Of a stretch of DNA of 8,885 bases, positions 1 through 8,139 are shown piece by piece. The translations under genes were made by a program, and so were the position numbers. This stretch comes from Arthrobacter sp. (GTDB taxonomy: Bacteria; Actinomycetota; Actinomycetes; Actinomycetales; Micrococcaceae). Numbering within the stretch: the first letter of the stretch is position 1; the number at the start of each line of letters is the position of its first letter. The notes below the pieces were generated by a model. That model was not told the origin of the DNA. It ran no database searches and was given only the letters and a program-made list of their open reading frames with translations. The stretch spans positions 1 through 8,885 of the forward strand of contig JAGLBH010000062.1 in assembly GCA_018260285.1 (NCBI GenBank), read 5' to 3'.

Positions 1-300
1 CGTCTCGTAGAGCACGTCCGCGCCGGCCTCAGCTGAGCCCAGGCCGTCCTCCCCCGCCGAATGGACCCGCAGGCGCGCCTCCGTGGCCGTGCGATCGACG
101 ACGGTCACTGTGTACCCGCCGCGATAGTAGATGCCGGACCCGTCGTCGGACAGGATGAGCTCGCCGAGAAAGCGGTCGACGGCGCGAGGCCCTGCGGCGT
201 CGTCCTCCTCCCATCGAACGACGGCGTCGACGCCGACCAGGGTGTCGCCGTCCCATCGCTGGCCCGTCAGCCATTCCGTGCTGGGGGTGAATGCGTCCAT
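1..300 (-). CDS. Partial unrecognised protein (N-terminal 100 residues; continues beyond left edge)
   Basis: Reading the minus strand from the ATG at 300 gives 100 codons open to the window edge with no stop. The start is supported by AAAGGA a few bases upstream (plus-strand 303-310 region). The peptide begins MDAFTPSTEWLTGQRWDGD and continues with a mixed hydrophilic, beta-rich pattern (for example GSGIYYRGGYTVTVVDRTA near residues 53-71). It has no signal peptide, no membrane segment and many acidic residues. I do not recognise a family. It is transcribed divergently from the TIGR01777 gene. The composition looks like a small soluble cytoplasmic protein, but that is only an impression. Reality as a gene is supported by the ribosome binding site and by GC-rich third positions in this frame. 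Function is unknown. Confidence 0.65.
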   Translation of the reverse strand, partial: MDAFTPSTEWLTGQRWDGDTLVGVDAVVRWEEDDAAGPRAVDRFLGELILSDDGSGIYYRGGYTVTVVDRTATEARLRVHSAGEDGLGSAEAGADVLYET

Positions 301-505
301 GAAGGCGTCCTTTCGCTGCGGATGAGACCCGGCTCGAGTCGACTGTTCTTCTCTGATCCTCGCGGCCCGTCCGGCCACATGCAACCCAGAGCGGCCCTCC
401 AGGCTGCGGCCGCCCTGTGGACACAGCCCGGGGTTGCCGTGCGTCAGGCGGCAGGGCAGAGTGGGATCCACCGAGGCACACCGCCCGGCTGCCGAGAGGA
501 CCCCC
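301..505. promoter_or_regulatory. Divergent intergenic region with weak promoter candidates
   Basis: This 205-base gap separates two divergent genes, so it should hold both promoters. On the minus strand a TTGCAT-like -35 (plus-strand 379-384) lies 17 bases from a GAGGAT-like -10 (356-361), which would give a leader of about 50 bases. On the plus strand TTGCCG (434-439) lies 17 bases from CAGAGT (457-462), a poor -10. A short perfect palindrome CTGTG-GA-CACAG occupies 415-426 and could bind a dimeric regulator, or be chance. All of these are weak matches seen by eye. An alternative upstream ATG at 434 is in frame with the epimerase gene but has no good ribosome binding site, so I treat 434-505 as leader. 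Confidence 0.3.
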
Positions 506-1879
506 GTGCCCGCATTCACCTGGACCGCTGACCTTCCCTTCCCCCTCGAGCAGGCGGCGGACTGGTACTCCCGCCCCGGGGCCTTCACCCGTCTGGTGCC
601 GGACTTCATGGGGCATCCCCGCCGCCAGCCGAGCGACGGCCTCCGCGCCGGGTCCCGCAGCGAGCTGGTCCTCTCCCCGGCGTGGCTGCCCGTGCGCAGC
701 GGTCTCGTCTGGAAGGCGCTCCACACACAGCACGAGCGGACCCAGGACCGGCTGTCCTTCACAGACACCCAGGAGTCAGGCCCGTTCCGCAGCTGGACTC
801 ACCGCCACGAGCTCACGCGGCACCCGGACGCTCCGGCACGCACCGTGGTCACCGACACGATCGACTGGGAGCTGCCCCTCGGGGCCGAGCGGGTCCCCGG
901 CATGACGGCCCTCGTACACCGGCAGCTGACCGAGACCTTCCGCTTCCGCACCCGCCGGACCCTCGAAGACCTCGCCTTCCACGCCCAGTGGCCCGAGCCC
1001 AAGATGTTCCTCGTCTCCGGCGCGAACGGGCTCATCGGCCGCCAGCTTGTCGCCTTCCTCCAGGCCGGCGGACACACCGTGCGGATACTGGACCGGGGGG
1101 CGCTCGCAGGCGGCTCGCCCGTGGAGGCGGGGGTGTTCGACGGGGTCGACGTCGTCGTCCACCTTGCCGGGGAGCCCATCTCCGGGCGGTTCACCGACGC
1201 CCACAAGGACGCCGTTCTGCGGTCCCGCGTCGAGGGCACGCGCGCTGTCGTCGAGGGCCTGCGCTCTCGGCAGGCGAGCGGACTGGCGATTCCCGAGGCT
1301 CTCGTCTGCGCCTCCGCGAGCGGCTTCTACGGGCACGACGCCGGAGAGGCCGCCGAGGAATCGCCCCGCGGTGACGACTTCCTCGCTGAGGTCTGCGCCG
1401 CATGGGAGGGCGAGGCCCTCCGGGCAGAGGAGCTGGGCGTGCGAGTGACGCGCGTGCGAACCGGTCTGGTGCTCAGCTCCTCGGGCGGTCTCCTCGCGGT
1501 CCAGCTGCCCCTCTTCGCGGCCGGACTCGGAGGCCGCATGGGGGACGGCCAGATGTGGCAATCGTGGATTGCGCTGGACGACATGGTCCGGATCTATGCC
1601 TTCGCCGCCCTCAACCCGGCGGTGAGCGGGCCGGTCAACGCCGCTGCCCCGACCCCCGTGAGGCAGGCCGAGTTCGCCAGAACGCTCGGGCGGGTCCTGC
1701 GCCGCCCGGCGCTTCTTCCCACGCCGGCGTTCGGGCCGCGGCTGCTGCTCGGGCGGCAGGGGGCCGAGGAGATGGCCAAGTCCTCAATCCGGATGGACGG
1801 GGGACGACTGCAGGGGCTCGGGTTCGAGTTTCTCGAGCCGCGGCTTGAGGGCGCGCTCCGGAGGACGCTGGGGCGCTGA
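506..1879 (+). CDS. SRPBCC-domain / TIGR01777-family NAD(P)-dependent epimerase fusion protein
   Basis: The start is a GTG at 506 preceded by GAGAGGA (494-500), giving 457 residues. Residues 1 to about 150 resemble the SRPBCC/START-like domain often fused to this family: a strand pattern beginning AFTWTADLPFPLEQAADWY, a middle SWTHRHEL segment, then IDWELPLG and a final LTETFRFRTRRTLEDL. Residues from about 166 form a Rossmann fold of the extended SDR type. It has GANGLIG (172-178) for dinucleotide binding, HLAGEPI (219-225), ASASGFYG (269-276) with the family's tyrosine, QSWIALDD (352-359), and a C-terminal DUF1731-like region ending near ALRRTLG. This family (relatives include E. coli YfcH and plant SulA/GC1) has no firmly assigned substrate, so the reaction is unknown. 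It is soluble, with no signal peptide. No clear frameshift or truncation. YceI follows in the same direction after a 128-base gap, so co-transcription is possible but not shown. Confidence 0.9.
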   Translation: MPAFTWTADLPFPLEQAADWYSRPGAFTRLVPDFMGHPRRQPSDGLRAGSRSELVLSPAWLPVRSGLVWKALHTQHERTQDRLSFTDTQESGPFRSWTHRHELTRHPDAPARTVVTDTIDWELPLGAERVPGMTALVHRQLTETFRFRTRRTLEDLAFHAQWPEPKMFLVSGANGLIGRQLVAFLQAGGHTVRILDRGALAGGSPVEAGVFDGVDVVVHLAGEPISGRFTDAHKDAVLRSRVEGTRAVVEGLRSRQASGLAIPEALVCASASGFYGHDAGEAAEESPRGDDFLAEVCAAWEGEALRAEELGVRVTRVRTGLVLSSSGGLLAVQLPLFAAGLGGRMGDGQMWQSWIALDDMVRIYAFAALNPAVSGPVNAAAPTPVRQAEFARTLGRVLRRPALLPTPAFGPRLLLGRQGAEEMAKSSIRMDGGRLQGLGFEFLEPRLEGALRRTLGR

Positions 1880-2007
1880 CGGGGGGTCTGCTCGAAACCC
1901 CTCGGAAAAATTACTTGAAGGTTGGAATAAGTTGGCGTGGCCCCCCTGTTGACCAGAGGTGAACGGCCCGCTCATCCGTCCGGGCCCCACACCGCAGGAG
2001 ATTCGCT
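1880..2007 (+). promoter_or_regulatory. Intergenic region upstream of yceI with candidate promoter
   Basis: The gap is richer in A and T than its surroundings, notably at 1906-1933. A TTGACC -35-like box lies at 1949-1954, but the best -10 (GCTCAT, 1970-1975) is only 15 bases away. TAAGTT (1928-1933) is another possible -10 without a good -35. GTTGG occurs twice, flanking AATAA (1921-1935), a short direct repeat. A weak 5-bp hairpin (GGGGT/ACCCC, 1883-1901) just after the epimerase stop is not convincing as a terminator. A clear ribosome binding site AGGAG (1996-2000) stands 7 bases before the yceI ATG. Confidence 0.3.
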
Positions 2008-2565
2008 ATGACACTGTCACTTGACCTCACCCCCGGCACCTGGACCCTCGACGCAGCCCACTCGGAGATCGCCTTCCTCGTGCGCCACTCCGGATTCCTC
2101 AAGGTGCGAGGAACCTTCGACGAGTTCACCGCCACCGTGACGGTGGACGAGACCGGCGCTGCCGCCCAGGCCCAGGCCACGATCAGCACCGCCTCGATCA
2201 ACACCCGTCAGGCAGACCGCGACGGCCACCTGAAGTCCGGCGACTTCTTCGACGTCGAGCAGTTCCCCGAAGCCTCCTTCGTCTCGACGAGCATCACCGG
2301 CAGCGGAGAGAGCCTCGTCGTCACCGGCGACCTCACGATCAAGGGCATCACGAAGAGCGTGAGCTTCCCGGTTCAGTTCGGAGGCGTGGTCAACGACCCG
2401 TTCGGGGCAACACGCGCCATGGTCCAGGGCGAGCTGGAGATCAACCGCTCCGACTTCGACATCGCCTGGAACCTGCCCGTCACGTCGGGCGGAGTGCTCA
2501 TCTCGGACAAGGTCGCACTCGACCTCAGCCTCGGCTTCCTCGCCCCCGAGGGCGACGCGGCGTAA
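2008..2565 (+). CDS. yceI: YceI-family lipocalin-like protein, cytoplasmic form
   Basis: The 185-residue protein matches the YceI domain over nearly its full length. It has the characteristic opening TWTLDAAHSEIAFLVRHS (about residues 11-28), then KVRGTFDEFTATV, a central SINTRQADRDGHLKSGDFF segment, GDLTIKGITKSVSFPV, and the closing LEINRSDFDIAWN followed by VALDLSL. YceI proteins form an extended beta-barrel that binds a long isoprenoid chain in structurally studied members. The cellular role is usually unknown, with links to stress or isoprenoid quinone handling. There is no signal peptide, so this copy should stay in the cytoplasm, unlike the periplasmic E. coli protein. The ATG has a good ribosome binding site (AGGAG, 7-base spacing). 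It is followed by strong hairpins that probably end its transcript. Substrate and regulation cannot be told from the sequence. Confidence 0.93.
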   Translation: MTLSLDLTPGTWTLDAAHSEIAFLVRHSGFLKVRGTFDEFTATVTVDETGAAAQAQATISTASINTRQADRDGHLKSGDFFDVEQFPEASFVSTSITGSGESLVVTGDLTIKGITKSVSFPVQFGGVVNDPFGATRAMVQGELEINRSDFDIAWNLPVTSGGVLISDKVALDLSLGFLAPEGDAA

Positions 2566-2587
2566 TCCCGCCCCGATCTCTCGCTCA

Positions 2588-2668
2588 GCGCCCCGCCTGA
2601 TCCCCTGCCCCAGTGATTCTGACTGGGTGTCAGCGGATCGGCGGGGCGCGCGGCGTTCCAGGCCGCGC
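2588..2668 (+). terminator. Two overlapping GC-rich hairpins after yceI, probable terminator
   Basis: GCGCCCCGCC (2588-2597) is perfectly complementary to GGCGGGGCGC (2640-2649). The stem continues as GATC/GATC (2599-2602 with 2636-2639) past one bulged T. Inside it a nested CCCAGT/ACTGGG hairpin (2609-2614, 2622-2627) can form. A second hairpin, GCGCGGC (2648-2654) with GCCGCGC (2662-2668), shares two bases with the first, so both cannot be fully paired at once. There is no U-tract, which is common for actinobacterial terminators. The position 22 bases after the yceI stop and before the ROK promoter fits a terminator insulating the two units. Confidence 0.6.
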
Positions 2669-2691
2669 ACTCCGCACAGCGCTGCTTCTTG

Positions 2692-2730
2692 CGTTCACTT
2701 TTTGACTACAAGAGGGGATTGTGTCCTACT
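2692..2730 (+). promoter_or_regulatory. Promoter and candidate operator of the ROK gene
   Basis: A TTGACT -35 box (2702-2707) lies 17 bases before CCTACT (2725-2730), a modest -10. Overlapping the -35 is CGTTCA (2692-2697), four bases, TTGAC (2702-2706), two bases, CAA (2709-2711). The same pattern with the same spacing occurs at the importer promoter at 3924-3943, which suggests a shared regulator binding site, most simply the ROK protein itself. The expected transcription start, about seven bases past the -10, falls at the GTG start codon. The promoter assignment is inference from sequence resemblance. Confidence 0.45.
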
Positions 2731-2736
2731 GGAGGG

Positions 2737-3954
2737 GTGAATGACATCCCACAGCAGCACCCCCACGGGGCCGAGGCGATCGCTCCCGGATCCCAGGCCG
2801 CGCTGCGGGCGTGGAACCGCGAGCGCATCACCGAAATCCTCGAAGAGCACGGCACGCTCACCCAGGCTCAGCTCGCCCGCATCTCCGGCCTCTCCCCCGC
2901 CACCGTGAGCAACATCGTCAAGTCGCTCGAGTCGGACGGCGCCGTCAATCGCACGCCCGTCACCAGCTCGGGCCGCCGGGCCCTGGGCATCAGCCTCACA
3001 TCAGACCGGTCTATCGCCGTCGGCGTGGACATCGGTCGCCGCCACATCCGCCTCATCGCCGCCACCCGAGGCCGCGAGGTCCTCGCAGAGCGCTTCGTCC
3101 CCCTGCCGGTGGGCCACACGGCGGAGAAGACCCTCGTCGTCGTCGGCGCGGAGTACACGGAGCTGCTCGCCGAGACCGGCCGCGGGCAGTCCGACGTGAT
3201 CGGCATCGGGGTGGGCATTCCCGGACCGATCGACCAGCGCTCCAAGCACGTCGTGGACGGCGCGATCCTCCCCGAGTGGGTGGGCATCCAGGCCGTCCCG
3301 CGCCTCGAGGCCACCTTCGGCCGCCCCGTCATCCTCGAGAACGACGCGAATCTGGGCGCCCTCGGGGAGGTCTCCTTCGGGGACCACACGGCAAAGAGGA
3401 GCCTCGTGTACGTCAAGGTCGCCACGGGCATCGGGGCGGGCATCGTGATCGACGGCGCGCTCCTGCCCGGATCGATCGGCATCTCCGGGGAGATCGGGCA
3501 CATGGGCCTGCACACCTCGGACGCGATCTGCCGCTGCGGCAACCGCGGCTGCCTCGAGACCGTGGCCTCCACCCAGACGCTCCTCAAGCAGCTGCGCGAA
3601 TCGGGGCGAACCGCCACGAAGAGCGAGGACATCGTGGAGCTCGCCCAGGCCGGGGACCTGGCCGCGCAGCGCCTCCTCGAGGACGCCGGGGGCGCCGTGG
3701 GGAGAGCCTGCGCCCACATCGCCAACCTGCTCGGCCCCGAGGTGATCGTCATCGGCGGCCCCCTGGCCGTGCTCGGCGAGTCCTTCCTGGGCCCCATCCG
3801 AGCCTCGATGCGCCGCCACAGCGTTCCGCTCATCCGCGAGACCGTCGGCCTGGAGGCCACGAGCAGGGGGGACCAGACGGAGGCGCTGGGCGCCGTCGCC
3901 CTCGTGCTCAGGGCTCCGCATAACGTTCAAGACTTGACGGCAATACGCCACTAG
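2737..3954 (+). CDS. ROK-family transcriptional regulator (HTH plus sugar-kinase-like domain)
   Basis: Starting at GTG 2737 the protein has 405 residues, the usual length for ROK regulators such as XylR or NagC. An N-terminal winged helix-turn-helix covers about residues 26-70 (NRERITEIL, then [24 protein letters not shown]). The rest is the ROK fold: GVDIGRR (96-102), [14 protein letters not shown] (201-205, D203 at the position of the kinase catalytic Asp), GEIGHMG (251-257) and [10 protein letters not shown] (265-274). H255, C265, C267 and C272 form the expected zinc site. The first phosphate-binding loop reads DIGRRH, not DIGGT, which favours a sugar-sensing regulator over an active kinase. 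The start is uncertain: an in-frame TTG at 2689 overlaps the promoter region, and a TTG at 2719 has no spacing from its purine-rich stretch. GTG 2737 is the last start before the HTH. The importer genes follow directly, so control of sugar uptake is the likely job; the effector is unknown. Confidence 0.92.
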   Translation: MNDIPQQHPHGAEAIAPGSQAALRAWNRERITEILEEHGTLTQAQLARISGLSPATVSNIVKSLESDGAVNRTPVTSSGRRALGISLTSDRSIAVGVDIGRRHIRLIAATRGREVLAERFVPLPVGHTAEKTLVVVGAEYTELLAETGRGQSDVIGIGVGIPGPIDQRSKHVVDGAILPEWVGIQAVPRLEATFGRPVILENDANLGALGEVSFGDHTAKRSLVYVKVATGIGAGIVIDGALLPGSIGISGEIGHMGLHTSDAICRCGNRGCLETVASTQTLLKQLRESGRTATKSEDIVELAQAGDLAAQRLLEDAGGAVGRACAHIANLLGPEVIVIGGPLAVLGESFLGPIRASMRRHSVPLIRETVGLEATSRGDQTEALGAVALVLRAPHNVQDLTAIRH

Positions 3955-3962
3955 CGTTGAAT
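3924..3962 (+). promoter_or_regulatory. Promoter and candidate ROK operator of the sugar importer operon
   Basis: A TTGACG -35 (3934-3939) is separated by 17 bases from TTGAAT (3957-3962), a 4-of-6 match to the -10 consensus, giving a start near 3969 and a leader of about 45 bases. The promoter overlaps the last codons of the ROK gene. An 11-base perfect palindrome TCAAG-A-CTTGA (3927-3937) covers the -35. The wider pattern CGTTCA-N4-TTGAC-N2-CAA (3924-3943) matches the ROK gene's own promoter. A related CGTTGA sits 31 bases downstream at 3955-3960, about three helical turns, and could be a second half-contact. A repressor bound here would block the polymerase. Confidence 0.55.
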
Positions 3963-4013
3963 GTGAACCAAACTACTGAACTCTCCGGAGTTCCTCTGCA
4001 CGAAAGGGGCATC

Positions 4014-5585
<1,572 letters not shown>

Positions 5586-5594
5586 CAGGATCAC

Positions 5595-6887
5595 ATGGAA
5601 AACATCAAGAAAATCTTCGGCGGCGATTTCCGCCAGCTGGGCATGATCGTGGCCCTCGTGGGCCTCATCGTGGCCTTCCAGGCCTTGACGGGCGGCAAAA
5701 TGCTGACCTCGACCAACATGATGAACCTGCTCAACGGCAACGCGTACATCCTCGTGCTCGCCGTGGGCATGGTGCTCGTCATCATCGCAGGCCACATCGA
5801 CCTCTCCGTGGGCTCGGTCGCGGCAGCGGTGGGCATCATCGTGGCCCTCGCGATGCAGAACTACAGCCTCCCCTGGTGGGCGGCGATCCTCCTCGGCCTG
5901 GCCGTCGGCGCCCTCATCGGCGCGTGGCAGGGCTTCTGGGTGGCCTACGTCGGCATCCCCGCCTTCATCGTGACCCTCGCGGGCATGCTCATCTTCCGCG
6001 GCGTCAACCAGGCGATCGGCCAGTCCAACTCCGTTCCCGTCTCGGATGACTTCGGCTACATCGGCGCTGGCTACCTTCCCGAGGTGGGCCCGAACACCGG
6101 CTACAACAACCTCACGCTCCTCCTCGGCCTGGCCCTCTGCGCGTACGTCGTCTACAACGAGTTCAAGATCCGCCGCCAGGACGCCGAGATCGGTCTGACC
6201 CCCGTTCCCATGGGCGTCACCGCGGCTCGTCTCGTACTGCTCTGCGGCGTGATCCTCTACGTGACCTACCTCTTCGCCACCGGCCGCAAGGGCACCTCGG
6301 TCCCGGTCTCCGCGATCATCCTCGGCGTGCTCGTCATGATCTACAGCTTCATCTCCTCGAAGACGATCCTCGGCCGCCACATCTACGCGGTGGGCGGCAA
6401 CCTCCACGCCGCTGAGCTCTCCGGCGTGCGCTCCAAGCGCGTCAACTTCCTCGTCATGATGAACATGTCCATCCTCGCGGCACTCGCCGGCATGATGTTC
6501 GTCGCCCGCTCCGGAGCCTCCGGCCCCTTCGACGGCAACGGCTGGGAGCTTGACGCCATCGCCGCTGTGTTCATCGGCGGCGCGGCCGTCTCCGGCGGCG
6601 TCGGCACGGTGCTCGGCTCCATCGTCGGCGGCTTCGTCATGGCGGTCCTCAACAGCGGCCTCTACCTCATGGGCGTCGGCGCCGAGACCCAGGCGATCAT
6701 CAAGGGCCTCGTGCTCCTCATCGCCGTGGCGATCGACGTCTACAACAAGAGCCAGGGCAAGACCTCCATCATCGGCATGCTCACCCGCGGCATGACCAAG
6801 AACGCCCCCTCCGCGACGGCCCGCCCGGCGGAGACGACTGAGGCCGCCAAGCCGGTCGCCGTCGTCGACCCCAAGCCGTCCGCCTAA
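5595..6887 (+). CDS. mmsB: Monosaccharide ABC importer, permease subunit (MmsB/GguB/XylH type)
   Basis: This 430-residue membrane protein begins at ATG 5595, 9 bases after the ATPase stop, with CAGGA (5586-5590) as ribosome binding site. About ten or eleven hydrophobic segments can be seen, roughly at residues 13-33, 48-65, 70-88, 94-118, 120-136, 170-188, 207-230, 235-254, 283-304, 317-347 and 357-376. AGHIDLSVGS (65-74), GIPAFIVTLAGM (120-131) and the late E-L-D-A-I-A-A-V-F-I-G-G stretch from residue 318, continuing GGVGTVLGS, are hallmarks of CUT2 sugar permeases (BPD_transp_2). The extra membrane segments between about 170 and 255 are usual for the long MmsB/XylH branch, compared with shorter RbsC. 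The last 30 or so residues are an Ala/Pro/Thr-rich tail after GMLTRGMTKN, probably cytoplasmic and disordered. It should form the membrane channel, as a homodimer in this family, with the double ATPase. Confidence 0.95.
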   Translation: MENIKKIFGGDFRQLGMIVALVGLIVAFQALTGGKMLTSTNMMNLLNGNAYILVLAVGMVLVIIAGHIDLSVGSVAAAVGIIVALAMQNYSLPWWAAILLGLAVGALIGAWQGFWVAYVGIPAFIVTLAGMLIFRGVNQAIGQSNSVPVSDDFGYIGAGYLPEVGPNTGYNNLTLLLGLALCAYVVYNEFKIRRQDAEIGLTPVPMGVTAARLVLLCGVILYVTYLFATGRKGTSVPVSAIILGVLVMIYSFISSKTILGRHIYAVGGNLHAAELSGVRSKRVNFLVMMNMSILAALAGMMFVARSGASGPFDGNGWELDAIAAVFIGGAAVSGGVGTVLGSIVGGFVMAVLNSGLYLMGVGAETQAIIKGLVLLIAVAIDVYNKSQGKTSIIGMLTRGMTKNAPSATARPAETTEAAKPVAVVDPKPSA

Positions 6888-6929
6888 GACTCACCTCATA
6901 CCCCCCTTTAGTTCTCACAGGAGAGAAAC

Positions 6930-8021
6930 ATGCGCAAGATCATCAAGTCCGCAGCCGCCATCGCTGCAGTGTCGGCTGTTGCCCTGACCGGCTGCGGCCG
7001 CCAGGACTCCGGCTCCACCTCGTCCGCCTCGGGTGCCGCCGGCACGTTCGACAAGGGCTCCCTCATCGGCGTGGCCCTGCCGCAGAAGACGAGTGAGAAC
7101 TGGGTCCTCGCAGAGAAGGTCTTCAACGAAGACCTCACCAAGGCCGGCTACAAGACGGACGTCCAGTTCGCCAACGGCGGCGTCTCCGAGCAGCAGAACC
7201 AGATCTCCTCGATGATCACCAAGGGCGCCAAGGTCATCATCGTCGGCGCGATCGACGGCAAGCAGCTCGGCACCCAGCTGAAGCAGGCCAAGGACGCCGG
7301 CATCACGATCATCGCGTACGACCGCCTCATCGAGGCCACGGAGAACGTGGACTACTACGTGGCGTTCGACAACTTCAAGGTCGGCGAGCTCCAGGGCCAG
7401 GCCCTCCTCGAAGGCCTCAAGAAGAAGGGCTCCGGCCCGTACAACATCGAGCTCCTCGCCGGCTCCCCGGATGACGCGAACTCCAAGCGCTTCTTCGACG
7501 GCGCCATGAGCGTCCTCCAGCCGGCCATCGACAAGGGCGAGGTCAAGATCCCGTCCGGCCAGAAGGAGTTCAGCCAGGTTGTGACGCAGGGCTGGAAGGC
7601 TGAGAACGCTCAGAAGCGCTTCGACACCATCCTCTCCGGCAACTACTCCTCCGCCAAGCTCGACGGCGTCCTCTCCCCCAACGACACGCTCGCCCGCGCC
7701 GTCCTCACGTCCGTGAAGTCCGCTGGCAAGCCGAACCCGGTCATCACGGGCCAGGACTCCGAGGTCGAGTCGGTCAAGCTCATCATGAAGGGCGATCAGT
7801 ACTCCACGATCTCCAAGGACACCCGCGCCCTCGTGGGCCAGGCCGTAACGATGGTCAACGACCTCCAGTCCAAGGGCAAGGCCGTGACGAACGATGACAA
7901 GTCCTACAACAACGGCAAGAAGGTCGTCCCGGCGTTCCTCCTCAAGCCGATCATCGTGACCCGCGAGAACGCTGCTGAGGTCTACAAGAACGATGCGACC
8001 CTCGCACCGCTCACCAAGTAG
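6930..8021 (+). CDS. chvE: Monosaccharide ABC importer, substrate-binding lipoprotein (ChvE type)
   Basis: The 363-residue protein starts with a lipoprotein signal: MRKIIK, a hydrophobic alanine/valine stretch, then the lipobox LTGC with the lipidated Cys at residue 22. A Ser/Gly-rich linker (about 24-38) follows. The mature part matches ChvE-type periplasmic binding proteins of the ribose-binding fold. It has AYDRLI (129-134), YYVAFDNFKVGELQG, AGSPDDAN (177-184), FFDGAMSVLQPAID, VLSPNDTL (247-254), TGQDSEVESVKLI (from 273), GDQYSTISKDTR, and a final VVPAFLLKPIIVTREN. In Gram-negative relatives ChvE binds several aldoses (for example glucose, galactose, arabinose, xylose), so broad monosaccharide binding is likely, but the actual ligand is not determined here. 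The ribosome binding site AGGAG (6919-6923) is strong. The 42-base gap after the permease has no promoter I can see. The gene is last in the operon, whereas the binding protein often comes first. Confidence 0.95.
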   Translation: MRKIIKSAAAIAAVSAVALTGCGRQDSGSTSSASGAAGTFDKGSLIGVALPQKTSENWVLAEKVFNEDLTKAGYKTDVQFANGGVSEQQNQISSMITKGAKVIIVGAIDGKQLGTQLKQAKDAGITIIAYDRLIEATENVDYYVAFDNFKVGELQGQALLEGLKKKGSGPYNIELLAGSPDDANSKRFFDGAMSVLQPAIDKGEVKIPSGQKEFSQVVTQGWKAENAQKRFDTILSGNYSSAKLDGVLSPNDTLARAVLTSVKSAGKPNPVITGQDSEVESVKLIMKGDQYSTISKDTRALVGQAVTMVNDLQSKGKAVTNDDKSYNNGKKVVPAFLLKPIIVTRENAAEVYKNDATLAPLTK

Positions 8022-8067
8022 TCGCTGACGGTCGGTCTCTGACCGCCTCTCAGCTCTGCTGATTCAC

Positions 8068-8105
8068 GAGCGGCCCCCGGCACCTCACCGTGCCGGGGGC
8101 CGCTC
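8068..8105 (+). terminator. Perfect 16-bp stem-loop, probable terminator of the importer operon
   Basis: GAGCGGCCCCCGGCAC (8068-8083) pairs perfectly with GTGCCGGGGGCCGCTC (8090-8105) around the 6-base loop CTCACC. It lies 46 bases after the chvE stop. A smaller hairpin, CGGTC-TCT-GACCG (8033-8045), precedes it. The base following the stem is T, but no run of T is present, so this is an intrinsic terminator of the U-poor kind seen in high-GC bacteria. Being symmetric, it could in principle stop transcription from either side, but both flanking genes read in the plus direction. Confidence 0.8.
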
Positions 8106-8139
8106 TGCGTTCGGAGCCTCCCGGTGCGAGGATGGCCTC

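Noticed and set aside
29..733. A 234-codon open frame on the minus strand across the divergent promoter region
   Set aside because: The translation is Arg/Gly/Pro-rich low complexity and overlaps better supported genes in other frames on both sides.
1883..1901. Small hairpin after the epimerase gene as a terminator
   Set aside because: The stem is only 5 bp with a 9-base loop, and a short A-run, not a T-run, follows; too weak to call.
2017..2670. A minus-strand open frame antisense to yceI
   Set aside because: It mirrors the yceI coding region, has no recognisable domain, and yceI itself is full-length with a good ribosome binding site.
3016..3570. The ROK protein as an active glucokinase
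   Set aside because: It has an N-terminal helix-turn-helix, and the first phosphate loop reads DIGRRH, not DIGGT, so a regulator is the better call despite the conserved Asp and zinc site.
3957..4013. Upstream TTG at 3957 as start of the ATPase gene
   Set aside because: It coincides with the predicted -10 box, the added 19 residues do not fit the family's N-terminus, and a good ribosome binding site precedes GTG 4014.
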